This document shows, piece by piece, positions 1-8,942 of a stretch of 64,000 bases of DNA. This DNA is from Legionella adelaidensis (GTDB lineage: Bacteria; Pseudomonadota; Gammaproteobacteria; Legionellales; Legionellaceae): the NCBI RefSeq assembly GCF_900637865.1, contig NZ_LR134428.1, positions 100,397 through 164,396 on the forward strand. The letters are read 5' to 3'. The first letter of the stretch is position 1. Every line of letters begins with the position of its first letter. Below the pieces are notes generated by a model. That model made no database searches, was not told the origin of the DNA, and was given only the letters and a program-made list of their open reading frames with translations. Both the position numbers and the translations under genes were made by a program.

Positions 1-2148
1 GCCGAATTGCAAACAAGGCTGCAAGAAGCCGAAAGAAACAGTGCTGAAGCATTACAACGATTAGAAACACGGCATCAAGAAACCCTTACCCCTCTTAGAG
101 CTGCCTTGGATGAAAAACAAGAACAAGTCACCTCTTTACAACAACGTTTAGACGCTAGCATACAAGGTAATACTGAGAGTCTCGAGCAAATTGAAGCGCT
201 AAGAGCACAACTGGAGTCAGCAGCTTCCCTTCAAGCATCTACACAAGAAGAACTTGCTGCCGCACAAGCAGAAACCCGCGCCAAGCAGCAAGAACTGGCA
301 CACTTAGAAACACAGCGCCAGGTAGATCTTGCCGCAGTGAGAAGAGAAGCCGAGCGCCAAACTGCTGAGCTTATGGCTAGTCATCAAGAGGAAGTGGATT
401 CTTTACGCCAAGAATTGGCAGATACAAGAAGTACGGTTGAAACTTTACAAGCAAGAGTAGAAACCCAATCAGCCCTTCTTGAAAGTAAAAATCAACGCAT
501 CACTGAATTAACTCATGAACTTGCGCAATCACGCAAACAACAGAGTGATGCGACTCGGGCGTTACTTGAACAGCGAGAAGAAACAGCTAATCTCCTTACT
601 CAACTAGACGCGCTCAAAGAACGTCACGAAGCTGAATTAACCAGGGAAATAGAAAAGTACCAACGAACAATCGAAGGCTTACAAGCTGATCAAGTCAGAG
701 AGCGCACTGAATTACAGGAAAAGTTAGCAATTGCTGAACAGAGCGTTTTAGATCTACAGCAATCCCTACTACAACAGCAAACAACCATTGATGAACAAGC
801 CGCATTGCTCAAGTTACAAGAAGAAAGAATCGCTGACTTACTTACTCAAAATCAAGGCTTACAAGATCAATTGCATACATTGAGAGACTCTTCAGCTGAA
901 GAAAGAGAGCAATTAGAGGTTGCGCTAAGGGAACAAAAAGCCGAAGCTTCCTGGCTTTCTGACTCATTAACAGAACTTAGAGGAACCCTTGAGGTACTTG
1001 ATCAAGAGCGTTTAAGAGAAAAGCATGCAAACCAAGACTTACTCGCCCGAAATCAAGATTTACACCAACAATTGACAGCCCTAAATCAAGACGCTTTGCA
1101 TAACAAACAGGCTTTAATGGAAAATCTTTTGCAAGGATTTGCTGAAACTTTAGAAAAGGCAGCAAATATAAAGAATAAACCTGAATTTGGTGTTCTGGAA
1201 TTACTTCATGAAAAAATTACAAAATTTGACGCACGAGTTACAAAGCTTAATCAGCAATGGGATAAAGTAGATCCAACCTTTACCAATGAAACTTTTACAG
1301 ACTATTTAAGAAAATACCAACAAATTCATGCAGAATGGGAAGCTCAGCTCAAATTGTTACAACAACAAAAAGAAAAACAAGAAGCAGATGCTCTAAGGGC
1401 AGCAGAGGAAGAGGAACGTGCCAGGGCCGAAGCACCTAAAGGAAAAGCAAAACCTGCTGAAGATGCTCGTATTGAGACACCACCAGTTGACCAGCCTGTG
1501 CCAAAGATGTCTTCTATGCGAATTTACGCTTTATTACAAAGAAGCATATCTAGAGAATACCATAATGAGCATCTTAACCCTGATGCGGATCATGAAAACG
1601 AAATAATTCTTACAGTAAATGCTACTACTTTAACCGAACCTGAATTAGAGGACTTCTGTGAAAAAGGGCTCCGAGTTGAAGCACCGACTGGTCATAAATA
1701 TATTTTTAGTTATAAAGATGATATTCCTAGAGCAGTTTTAACAGAAAGTGGTGCTAAACAAAAACCAGACGAACCTCCGGCTAAATATCAACAACGCTTA
1801 GCGGGCACTATCATTAATATGATTGATAATGTTTTAAGTAAGGGTACGGAAGTAAAAATCAACACAAGAGACCCTTTTGTTGCTAAAATCGCTGAACAAT
1901 ATATTGCTCACTTGAAAACGACTGGCTTAATGATAACCGAATCCGCGGTGAATCTTAAACAACCTGCTACCCCGGATAATAAAGAAGCAAAAGAGAGAGC
2001 GGCTCAAGAAATTTTTGAGGGATTCAAGGGCAAACAACTGTCGGCTGCTAACATTACCAGCTCAGAATGGTATAAGGCTGCGATGGAAATCAGGAAAACA
2101 ATTTCTGAGCCGCACCCTGAGCCATCCGCACGCTCGTTAGATCGATAA
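1..2148 (+). CDS. long coiled-coil protein, 5' end outside the window; effector candidate
   Basis: The frame is open from base 1, so the start lies upstream; 715 residues are visible. Residues 1 to about 370 are almost pure heptad-type coiled coil, rich in Q, E, L, A and R, with no membrane segment. From about residue 373 follows a helical linker, then a charged K/E/A/P-rich hinge around 465-500, then a globular C-terminal region of about 200 residues starting near the MRIYALLQRS motif at residue 505. I do not recognise a named domain in that region. Long coiled coils with a distinct C-terminal domain are common among Legionella Dot/Icm effectors, and the C-terminus is polar (EPHPEPSARS), but translocation is inference. 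A pepsin-like protease gene follows 22 bp downstream on the same strand, probably co-transcribed. Coding is certain; function is open. Confidence 0.85.
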   Translation, partial: AELQTRLQEAERNSAEALQRLETRHQETLTPLRAALDEKQEQVTSLQQRLDASIQGNTESLEQIEALRAQLESAASLQASTQEELAAAQAETRAKQQELAHLETQRQVDLAAVRREAERQTAELMASHQEEVDSLRQELADTRSTVETLQARVETQSALLESKNQRITELTHELAQSRKQQSDATRALLEQREETANLLTQLDALKERHEAELTREIEKYQRTIEGLQADQVRERTELQEKLAIAEQSVLDLQQSLLQQQTTIDEQAALLKLQEERIADLLTQNQGLQDQLHTLRDSSAEEREQLEVALREQKAEASWLSDSLTELRGTLEVLDQERLREKHANQDLLARNQDLHQQLTALNQDALHNKQALMENLLQGFAETLEKAANIKNKPEFGVLELLHEKITKFDARVTKLNQQWDKVDPTFTNETFTDYLRKYQQIHAEWEAQLKLLQQQKEKQEADALRAAEEEERARAEAPKGKAKPAEDARIETPPVDQPVPKMSSMRIYALLQRSISREYHNEHLNPDADHENEIILTVNATTLTEPELEDFCEKGLRVEAPTGHKYIFSYKDDIPRAVLTESGAKQKPDEPPAKYQQRLAGTIINMIDNVLSKGTEVKINTRDPFVAKIAEQYIAHLKTTGLMITESAVNLKQPATPDNKEAKERAAQEIFEGFKGKQLSAANITSSEWYKAAMEIRKTISEPHPEPSARSLDR

Positions 2149-2170
2149 ATTAATCGTACAGGGAGGTATA

Positions 2171-3349
2171 ATGCTTTTTAAAAGTTTTTCAATTTTTTTT
2201 ATTTGTATTAATAGCTTTGCAGCTACCACGACTTTAGAAGATAAAATTACCCTTCCTCTCTCCTACTATGCGGAGCTTGGTGTCTACACAACACCTATTC
2301 ATGTTGGTAAAACCAACGCCCAGCCCATTGAAGCTATCATAGACACCGGAAGTTCAAGTTTGGTTTTTGTTGGAAGTCCCGAAATTTGTCCTACTTGCAA
2401 GAATGAAATTACCAAAGGCTCTGTGAATCCCGATGCTTTGCAACAAGGTGAAACCAAAAAAACTATTAACCTTACCTACGGCTCTGCCAATGATAAAGCA
2501 CTCGAGTTTTTGACCCCCCTCACCTTTGGAGCAGAAGGTAAGGGGCAAACCAAAATGAAAGTTTTTGTCTTAAAAGATAGTACCCAGCCCTCCAGTATTA
2601 TGGGACTAATTCACTATAATTTGCGTGAAGATCAAGTGGATTTTGTTCCATTTTTATTACAGGTAACGGAAAATTTTAACAAATTTTCTGATCTGACTTT
2701 CATATTATGTGCTGATAAAGGAAAAAGCGCTTTACATATAGGCTCTTATAAAATGAAAGAACCTCCCATGCTCGTGAGTACCAGAGTCCCAAGCAAGTTC
2801 TATGAAATTCATACTTCCGGCTTTTATGATAAACAGGGAAAGCCTATCATAAAAACGGCTGATAAATTTGAAGGCGCTATTATAGATACGGGTACAGGAG
2901 GATTTATTGTTTTAGATCCTGAATTATTTACACCTTTACACCAATATATTTTTCAACATGCGGGTGCCGCTAATGACAAGTTGGATGAAAAATTTTGGAA
3001 TGAAAATTATTGCATAATAAAAAAAGACGTCAATTTTTCAGCCTTTCCTACCGTTCAAATAGGTTTTGAAAACGCAAAAACAAATCAGGTAAGTTTTTTA
3101 AAGTTAGATCCCAAAACATACCTCAATCGCGCTGGCTGTGATGAAGGTTATGTAAGGTTAGTTTTCACGAAAGGGTTACCTCCCGCTCACCCGACAGCTT
3201 TGAGAAACCACCACGAAAGAAAAGCACAAGGAGCCACCCCCGCAATGATTATTGGGACTTCCTTACTTAGCGATTATGCAATGCAAATTCATTTTAAAGA
3301 TAACCCACGTATTGAGTTTTATGATAATAAGTCTTTGTGCCATATGTAG
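2171..3349 (+). CDS. exported pepsin-like (family A1) aspartic protease
   Basis: This 392-residue protein has both catalytic motifs of two-lobed pepsin-type proteases: IDTGSSS with Asp58 and IDTGTGG with Asp239. A flap-like LTYGSA motif with a tyrosine lies at 103, and the C-terminal GTSLLSDYAMQIHF stretch resembles the hydrophobic-hydrophobic-Gly motif plus the L-x-x-Y-x-x-x-F segment of the family. A short hydrophobic N-terminus (about residues 1-17, ending SFAA) looks like a Sec signal peptide, so the enzyme should act in the periplasm, outside the cell or in the host vacuole. A strong GGGAGG ribosome-binding site lies just upstream of the ATG. A1 proteases are mainly eukaryotic and sporadic in bacteria, so acquisition from a protist host is plausible but not shown here. 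Spacing to the coiled-coil gene suggests one transcript. Confidence 0.88.
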   Translation: MLFKSFSIFFICINSFAATTTLEDKITLPLSYYAELGVYTTPIHVGKTNAQPIEAIIDTGSSSLVFVGSPEICPTCKNEITKGSVNPDALQQGETKKTINLTYGSANDKALEFLTPLTFGAEGKGQTKMKVFVLKDSTQPSSIMGLIHYNLREDQVDFVPFLLQVTENFNKFSDLTFILCADKGKSALHIGSYKMKEPPMLVSTRVPSKFYEIHTSGFYDKQGKPIIKTADKFEGAIIDTGTGGFIVLDPELFTPLHQYIFQHAGAANDKLDEKFWNENYCIIKKDVNFSAFPTVQIGFENAKTNQVSFLKLDPKTYLNRAGCDEGYVRLVFTKGLPPAHPTALRNHHERKAQGATPAMIIGTSLLSDYAMQIHFKDNPRIEFYDNKSLCHM

Positions 3350-3356
3350 GAACGCA

Positions 3357-3378
3357 GGTTGGGCCCACCGGCCCAACC
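3357..3378. terminator. GGTTGGGCC hairpin between convergent genes
   Basis: A 9-bp perfect inverted repeat, GGTTGGGCC and GGCCCAACC with a CACC loop, lies eight bases after the protease stop codon and between two convergent genes. It resembles half of the larger palindromic repeats at 39299-39374 and 56731-56797. It has no long T tract, so a role as bidirectional terminator is inferred from position. Confidence 0.5.
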
Positions 3379-3414
3379 ACCAAAACTGCTTTCAGTTGGT
3401 ATGTTCTGCCAAAC

Positions 3415-4353
3415 TTAAAGACTTCTCAACCAGATCTTTGCTTCCGCACTGATTTTTTCATCCTTAAAAACTACTTCATATAGTTCTTTTTTACGCGCAC
3501 TCTCCTCTCCATACATATCGTCTAAAACTTCATTCCAAAGCTTTAAAACGATTGATGCAGGAGCTTTTCCTACTTGCGAAAGAATGCCATAAATTCTATC
3601 ACGCCAATACGCATCCATTGCTTTATCCATCCAAGATACTACTTCAGGCGTTAACCCCACTTCCTCGAGACCTTTCCCTTCCCCAAAACCCTGCTCAAAC
3701 TTTTTTGTTCTGAGGTGAGCATATTTTTTTCCATAAACTCCATTAACCCATTCCATGGTTTTCTTGCCTAAACGAATACCTACAGATGAACAAGGATCTT
3801 CATCAAGGTTAGCTTTAATCTCTTCGACTAGATCTAACCAAGTTTTTTCAAATGCCACTTTTTGTTCAGGTGTTGAATTTTTCTTTAACTCCTTTTCGAA
3901 TTCTGCATATTGTTTTAATTCAGTTGGAGTGAAAATTTCTGCAACCCAGCTATGTTCCAATTTTTCTGTCATGTTATATACCTCTATTAAATGAATAATT
4001 GTTTCCCAAGGGATAGATTGCTCATCGTCAACAGAATCAATAATACTACGTAAGGTTTTCGCCCCTTGAAGTAAAGCATTTGCCTTTTGCTCCAACACTT
4101 GAGCTTGGTTTCCAAAGTGTTGAATGGCATTACTTCCCTCAAAAAGCAAGGCTTTAATTTTTGATAATTCAAAACCAAAAAACTTCAAAGCAATGATCTG
4201 CTGCAATTTCAATAAATCCTTTTCAGAGTAGACACGATAACCATTGGACAGTCTTAAAGACGGTTGTAGTAACTTTATGCGATCATAATGGTGTAACGTT
4301 TGCACCGAAACGCCAGTTAACTTACTTAAATCTTTTACGAACCATTGAGTCAT
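3415..4353 (-). CDS. MerR-family regulator with TipAS-like C-terminal domain
   Basis: Residues 1 to about 75 form a typical MerR winged helix-turn-helix (VKDLSKLTGVSVQTLHHYDR, then NGYRVYSEKDL and a FGFELSKI segment). Residues about 80-115 form the dimerisation helix. The remaining 190 residues match the TipAS antibiotic-binding type of C-terminal domain in length and helical character, without the cysteine clusters of metal sensors. It therefore probably senses an organic ligand. The start is supported by AAGGAGGGG eight bases upstream. The gene stands alone, so no regulated target is obvious beyond its own promoter; glpK downstream is on the same strand but 110 bp away. Confidence 0.88.
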   Translation of the reverse strand: MTQWFVKDLSKLTGVSVQTLHHYDRIKLLQPSLRLSNGYRVYSEKDLLKLQQIIALKFFGFELSKIKALLFEGSNAIQHFGNQAQVLEQKANALLQGAKTLRSIIDSVDDEQSIPWETIIHLIEVYNMTEKLEHSWVAEIFTPTELKQYAEFEKELKKNSTPEQKVAFEKTWLDLVEEIKANLDEDPCSSVGIRLGKKTMEWVNGVYGKKYAHLRTKKFEQGFGEGKGLEEVGLTPEVVSWMDKAMDAYWRDRIYGILSQVGKAPASIVLKLWNEVLDDMYGEESARKKELYEVVFKDEKISAEAKIWLRSL

Positions 4354-4374
4354 TGTGTCCCCTCCTTAAAAACA

Positions 4375-4405
4375 AAGGTAAGGTATATAGCAACAATAGG
4401 GTCAA
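4375..4405 (-). promoter_or_regulatory. possible autoregulated promoter of the MerR gene, 19-bp spacer
   Basis: On the minus strand TTGACC (4400-4405) and TACCTT (4375-4380) are separated by 19 bp. That is the long spacer typical of MerR-activated promoters, and it lies just upstream of the MerR/TipAS gene. The spacer is not a clear dyad, so this remains tentative. Confidence 0.35.
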
Positions 4406-4463
4406 GCTGTTTTTAAAAATTTTCTTAGTAAATGACAAAAATTGGGGTGTACTAAGAAAAATT

Positions 4464-5927
4464 TTATAAAACTTTACTTAACGCTGTTTTCCATCCCTGG
4501 TAATCTCTCTCAATCCTATTTTTATCCTCTTCAGGAAAAAAAGCCTTTTCGAAAGTCCATTCTTCTTGCAGCTTCTGAATAGAAGAGATTTCCCCACAAC
4601 CCAGGGCGGCTAAAATAGCAGCTCCCTGTGCAGTAGTTTCAATATCATGGGGTCGTTGAATCTGTAAATTACTTTGTGAGGCTAAGAATTGTAAAAACCA
4701 ATCGTTGGCTGCCATCCCCCCATCCACACGTAGTATAGAAAAATCGAGTTCAGTATCATCTTTCATACAAGCTAACACTTCTCGAGTGAGATAACATACG
4801 CTTTCTAAGGCTGCCCTGGCAAAATGAGCACGATTACTATTGCGCGACAAACCACAAATAAGTGCCCCAGGTGTATTTGTCCAATAGGGCGCACCTAAAC
4901 CGGTAAACGAAGGGACTAAGTAAACACCTTCGTTACTGGATAAGCTTCTTGCCAGGGATTCTGTGTCACTAGCCAGATTGATAATTTTTAGCTCATCTCT
5001 TAGCCATTTAACCGTTGTGCCGGCATGGTATAAGCTACCCTCTATACCATATGCCAATTCTTCTTTTATTTGATAGGCAATTGTAGTAAGTAATCTATAC
5101 CGAGAGTGTGAAGGTTTGTTTCCTGTGTTTAACAATAGAAAACCACCGGTACCAAAAGTTGCTTTAATACTTCCTATTTGAAAACCTCTTTGCCCTACTA
5201 AGGCAGCCTGCTGATCACCAGCCACGCCGGTTATTGGAATAGATTTACCAAACAATGTTTTTTCTATCGTGCCAAAATTTGCATCACAGCGATGGACCTT
5301 TGGGAGAATGGAGGCCGGGATTTTAAAAATCTGTAAAAGCTCTTCGTCCCAATGGCAATCATTAATGTTAAATAACAATGTCCGTGAAGCATTTGTTATA
5401 TCAGTTACATGTGACTTCCCTCCTGTCAATCTCCAAATGAGAAAAGTATCTATGGTGCCAAAAGCTAATTTGCCTTGTTTTGCCAACTCTCTCGCTGGCT
5501 CTACATTATTTAATAACCACTGTAGTTTACTCGCAGAAAAGTAAGGATCCGGCAGTAATCCTGTTTTATTTTGAAAAACTGCAGTGTCCGCAAGGAGTGT
5601 TTCGCAAAAAACATGCGTACGCCTATCTTGCCAAACAATAGCTGGATAAAGACATTCCCCTGTTTCTTTATTCCAAATGACAGTTGTTTCCCGCTGATTA
5701 GTTACCCCACAAGCAATTAATTTTTTTACCTCTACTTTTGCTATAACTTCCTTAATTGCGCGCAATGTTTTTTCCCAAATTTCTTCCGGATTTTGTTCTA
5801 CCCAGCCAGGATAGGGATATTTAGAAAGAACAGGATATTGACTGGTTGCAATCATTTTTCCACTAGTAGTATAGATAATTGCTCGTGTGCTACTTGTCCC
5901 TTGATCAATAGCTAATATAAAGTGCAT
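4464..5927 (-). CDS. glpK: glycerol kinase
   Basis: GlpK phosphorylates glycerol with ATP to sn-glycerol 3-phosphate in the cytoplasm. The 487-residue product is the usual family length and begins with the FGGY-kinase phosphate-binding segment ILAIDQGTSSTRAIIY. The substrate-contact segment ITNQRETTV(I/V)W and the C-terminal signature region GGMAANDWFLQF are present. An upstream in-frame ATG at 5996 would add 23 residues before the conserved start. I chose the ATG at 5927 because AAGGAAC lies at the right distance before it and family members begin there. The gene is divergent from glpD across a 200-bp promoter region, so the pair forms a glycerol-use locus. No glpF transporter is adjacent. 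Confidence 0.96.
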   Translation of the reverse strand: MHFILAIDQGTSSTRAIIYTTSGKMIATSQYPVLSKYPYPGWVEQNPEEIWEKTLRAIKEVIAKVEVKKLIACGVTNQRETTVIWNKETGECLYPAIVWQDRRTHVFCETLLADTAVFQNKTGLLPDPYFSASKLQWLLNNVEPARELAKQGKLAFGTIDTFLIWRLTGGKSHVTDITNASRTLLFNINDCHWDEELLQIFKIPASILPKVHRCDANFGTIEKTLFGKSIPITGVAGDQQAALVGQRGFQIGSIKATFGTGGFLLLNTGNKPSHSRYRLLTTIAYQIKEELAYGIEGSLYHAGTTVKWLRDELKIINLASDTESLARSLSSNEGVYLVPSFTGLGAPYWTNTPGALICGLSRNSNRAHFARAALESVCYLTREVLACMKDDTELDFSILRVDGGMAANDWFLQFLASQSNLQIQRPHDIETTAQGAAILAALGCGEISSIQKLQEEWTFEKAFFPEEDKNRIERDYQGWKTALSKVL

Positions 5928-6070
5928 AAAGTTCCTTTTTAATATGCCGGAATACTTCATTTGAAATGTTTTAGGTAGGGGATTTATTTTAATCAACCAA
6001 CAGCGATTGGTATTCTGTCGATCAAAATTGCAACGCCCCGCGCTTAATTCCAGCTTACCTATTCAACAAA

Positions 6071-6098
6071 TTGCAAACGTTAATCAAATGATTATAAT
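6071..6098 (+). promoter_or_regulatory. sigma-70 promoter of glpD
   Basis: TTGCAA (6071-6076) and a perfect TATAAT (6093-6098) are 16 bp apart and 30 bp before the glpD ATG. The match and position make this the likely glpD promoter. The rest of the 5928-6127 interval holds the divergent glpK control region. Confidence 0.65.
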
Positions 6099-6127
6099 CA
6101 AGAATTCTTTGGAACTAAAAGATAACT

Positions 6128-7618
6128 ATGGATGTTTACGACGTCGCTATTATTGGTGGCGGCATCAACGGATGTGGTTGTGCAGCTGATGCGGCTTTAA
6201 GAGGTCTTAAAGTTTTTCTTTGTGAAAAAGACGACTTGGCGTCTCAAACATCCTCAAGTAGTACGAAATTGATCCATGGAGGGCTGCGTTATTTAGAGCT
6301 CTATGATTTTGGTCTTGTTAAAAAAGCCTTAGAAGAAAGACAAGTTCTCTTGGAAATAGCCCCTCATATAGTAAAACCTCTTCCTTTAGTTATCCCCTAT
6401 ATTAAAAAAATGCGGCCACGATGGCTCATTCGTTTAGGTTTATTTTTTTATGATCACCTCAGCGGCAACAACAAACTCCCCAAAAGCAAATCGCTCAGTA
6501 GAAAGAAAAATGAAGCATGTTTTCATTCTCTTGAGGAAGAATTCAAAAAAGGCTTTCTTTATTATGATGCTTCTACAGATGATGCCCGTTTAACAATCGC
6601 TAATGCACTGCAAGCCAAACAACATCATGCAAAAATTGCTACCAGAACAGAATTGATTAAAACAGAAGCAAGAAACAACTATTGGATATTAACTCTGAAG
6701 CCAAAGCAAGGAGATACTTATCAAATCAAAGCCAAAAGCATTATTAATGCTAGTGGTCCATGGATGGAACAAATAAACCAATTAATGAAAATTCCGATTA
6801 AACATAAATTAACGCTGGTAAAGGGGAGCCACCTGGTAGTACATAAATTATATGAAGGGAACCATGCTTATTTATTACAACATAAAGATAAACGGGTAGT
6901 TTTCATTATCCCTTACCACGGTTTTACTCTAATAGGCACAACAGACGTGGCTTTTAACAAGCCGTTAATCGACATAGCTATAGATCCTGAGGAAGTCAAC
7001 TACTTATGTTCTATTGTTAATACGTATTTTCACAAAAAAATAAAGAAAAATGACATTGTGTACACCTATAGCGGAGTACGCCCTCTTCTGGCAGAAGATA
7101 GTCGCGCCTTAAAAAATATTAGCCGTGACTATGCATATCACTATACGGATGCTCCTGCCCCAACAGTTACGATTTATAGTGGTAAGATTACCACTTATCG
7201 TCAAGTAGCAGAAAAAGTTATAAACGAACTGGGATCCGTTTTTCCCTCATTAAAGAAATCTTGCACACATAAAGTATTGTTACCGGGTGCATGTTATCAA
7301 AATATGGAACTAGAGGAATACAAACATTATGCCCGGCAAAAGTATTATTGGTTAGATGAAGAAACTTTTAATCGCTATGTCACTACCTATGGTTCTCGGC
7401 TGGAAGAGTTATTAGCGGGAAAGCATTCTTTAGAAGATTTGGGAGTCCTTTTTTGTCCCACCCTCTATCAAACGGAAATTGATTTTTTAATACGCGAAGA
7501 GTGGGCGATTACTGCGGAAGATATTTTAATGAGGAGAACGAAATTAGGGTTAGGGTTAGATTTTGAGGTGGTTAAGAGGTTGAAAGAATACATTAATCAA
7601 ACAGAGTCACGACCGTAA
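6128..7618 (+). CDS. glpD: aerobic glycerol-3-phosphate dehydrogenase (FAD)
   Basis: GlpD oxidises sn-glycerol 3-phosphate to dihydroxyacetone phosphate at the inner membrane, passing electrons to quinone. The 496-residue protein has the FAD-binding dinucleotide fold at its start (VAIIGGGINGCG, residues 6-17). It also has the family motif SSSSTKLIHGGLRYLE and the C-terminal G-x-(I/V)-T-T-Y-R-x-x-A segment (SGKITTYRQVAEK), and its length equals the E. coli enzyme. With the divergent glpK it completes conversion of glycerol to a glycolytic intermediate. UgpQ and UgpB at 23-25 kb could supply further glycerol 3-phosphate. Confidence 0.96.
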   Translation: MDVYDVAIIGGGINGCGCAADAALRGLKVFLCEKDDLASQTSSSSTKLIHGGLRYLELYDFGLVKKALEERQVLLEIAPHIVKPLPLVIPYIKKMRPRWLIRLGLFFYDHLSGNNKLPKSKSLSRKKNEACFHSLEEEFKKGFLYYDASTDDARLTIANALQAKQHHAKIATRTELIKTEARNNYWILTLKPKQGDTYQIKAKSIINASGPWMEQINQLMKIPIKHKLTLVKGSHLVVHKLYEGNHAYLLQHKDKRVVFIIPYHGFTLIGTTDVAFNKPLIDIAIDPEEVNYLCSIVNTYFHKKIKKNDIVYTYSGVRPLLAEDSRALKNISRDYAYHYTDAPAPTVTIYSGKITTYRQVAEKVINELGSVFPSLKKSCTHKVLLPGACYQNMELEEYKHYARQKYYWLDEETFNRYVTTYGSRLEELLAGKHSLEDLGVLFCPTLYQTEIDFLIREEWAITAEDILMRRTKLGLGLDFEVVKRLKEYINQTESRP

Positions 7619-7667
7619 GGAAACAGAGATCTTTGGTTTCTGCGCTTACTCACGTGGCGCACCAACC

Positions 7668-7701
7668 AAAAATTTCCGCTTACTTATGTGCACGGCTCGG
7701 T
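7668..7701 (+). repeat. dispersed repeat, copy 1 (TTTCCGCTTACTTA type)
   Basis: The segment AAAATTTCCGCTTACTTA followed by a GTGC(A/G)-rich tail and CTCGGT is found again at 25927-25959 with a few changes. Both copies are intergenic next to gene ends. A shorter related CGCTTACTCACGTG piece lies just before this copy at about 7644. No coding potential. Confidence 0.55.
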
Positions 7702-7745
7702 ATGCGCGGATCGGATTACTAGGTTGCTATCGCTGGAAGACTACC

Positions 7746-7867
7746 AGGACTTACGAAAAACGTTGAGGTCAAGGCAAAAATGATTTTCATGAGGGAGTTT
7801 AGATTAACTAAATGACTGAATTAAAAATCATTCTTTAACGAAGAGATCGACGTTTTGCTTAAGTCCT
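7746..7867 (+). mobile_element. MITE-like element, copy 1 (122 bp)
   Basis: The element begins AGGACTTACG and ends CTTAAGTCCT, with longer imperfect terminal inverted repeats (AAAACGT at the left inside, ACGTTTTG at the right) and an inner inverted pair AAAATGATTTT / AAAAATCATT. A second copy of 114 bp lies at 49567-49680 in the same orientation. It encodes nothing. It abuts the stop codon of the thioredoxin gene on its right. The tetramer ACTA occurs at 7740-7743 and 7869-7872 and may be a target-site duplication. Because it folds on itself it could terminate transcription of the minus-strand gene. Confidence 0.75.
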
Positions 7868-7869
7868 GA

Positions 7870-8235
7870 CTATTTTTCTTTTTCCAACTCTTCTTTAATC
7901 TTACTGATATCAACCACCTTGGCTTGCTCTACCAACTCTATAAGTGTTGATTCTGGCATGCTGCCTGGCTCTGAATAAATGGCAATCCCTTCTTTAAATA
8001 TCATTAAATGGGGAATCGAGCGAATTTGAAAGACTTCGGCTAAGTCCGGTTCTTCCCCGATATTAATTTTGGAAAAAACTATATCCGGGTACTGTTGTGC
8101 CGTTTTTTCATATACCTGAGCAAATTGTTTACAAGGCGCACACCAAGCTGCCCAAAAATCAACAAGGACTATCTTGTTGTCATTTATTAACGATTCAAAA
8201 TGTTCACTTTTAACCGCTCGAATATTCCCTGTCAT
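7870..8235 (-). CDS. thioredoxin-like protein with CAPC active site
   Basis: A 121-residue thioredoxin fold protein with the redox motif WCAPC at residues 31-35 and the cis-proline in RSIPHLMIF (Pro75). There is no signal peptide, so it should work in the cytoplasm as a disulfide reductase. The motif is CAPC rather than the CGPC of classical TrxA, and the C-terminal tail (KIKEELEKEK) is unusually charged, so it may be a specialised second thioredoxin. It lies 10 bp downstream of adk on the same strand and is probably co-transcribed. Its stop codon touches the MITE-like element. Confidence 0.9.
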   Translation of the reverse strand: MTGNIRAVKSEHFESLINDNKIVLVDFWAAWCAPCKQFAQVYEKTAQQYPDIVFSKINIGEEPDLAEVFQIRSIPHLMIFKEGIAIYSEPGSMPESTLIELVEQAKVVDISKIKEELEKEK

Positions 8236-8245
8236 TGAATGCTCC

Positions 8246-8902
8246 CTAATGTTCTATCGCAGCTAAAATACCATGAAAAATTTCATCCACAGTCCCTATT
8301 CCCTTAACACGATGAAAAGCAGGTGAGTGGGGATCATTTTTGTTAGACCATTCGCGATAGTAATTTACTAAAGGCTCTGTCTGCTGATGATAAACATCCA
8401 AACGTTTACGAATAATTTCCTCTTTATCATCTTCTCTGATGATTAAAGGCTCCCCTGTTACATCATCCAACCCCTCTTGTTGAGGAGGATTATATTCCAC
8501 ATGATAGATGCGCCCCGAGGCGGGATGTGTTCTTCTCCCACAAATGCGTTTAATAATTTCTGCATCATCAACACTGATTTCAATAACATGATCCAGGAAA
8601 ATATTTTCTTTACGTAATGCTTCAGCTTGAACAATTGTTCTTGGAAAACCATCCAGTAAGAAACCGTTTTTACAATCGTCCTGCTGTAGACGCTCTTTAA
8701 CCAGTGCTATGATAATATCGTCAGGTACTAATTGACCGGATTCCATGATTTTTTTCGCACTCAGGCCTAAAGGAGTCCCTGCGGCCACCGCACTTCTTAG
8801 CATATCTCCCGTTGAAATTTGCGGGATATTAAAATGCTTAATTAATAATAATGCCTGCGTGCCTTTACCAGCCCCAGGACCACCTAATAACATCAATCGC
8901 AT
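8246..8902 (-). CDS. adk: adenylate kinase
   Basis: Adk interconverts ATP + AMP and two ADP. The P-loop GGPGAGKGT lies at residues 7-15, followed by the AMP-site segments ISTGDMLR and GFPRT and a long-type LID ([14 protein letters not shown]). This gives 218 residues against 214 in E. coli. A TTG four codons upstream is in frame, but a GGAG ribosome-binding site sits six bases before the ATG at 8902 and overlaps that TTG, so the ATG is the start. The thioredoxin-like gene follows at 10 bp. Confidence 0.96.
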   Translation of the reverse strand: MRLMLLGGPGAGKGTQALLLIKHFNIPQISTGDMLRSAVAAGTPLGLSAKKIMESGQLVPDDIIIALVKERLQQDDCKNGFLLDGFPRTIVQAEALRKENIFLDHVIEISVDDAEIIKRICGRRTHPASGRIYHVEYNPPQQEGLDDVTGEPLIIREDDKEEIIRKRLDVYHQQTEPLVNYYREWSNKNDPHSPAFHRVKGIGTVDEIFHGILAAIEH

Positions 8903-8942
8903 TAACGACTCCAATAAAAAATTCGTTCCTATTCAAGGTACT

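Noticed and set aside
6007..6189. Plus-strand frame overlapping the glpD start
   Set aside because: It crosses the glpD promoter and start in another frame and has no family resemblance.
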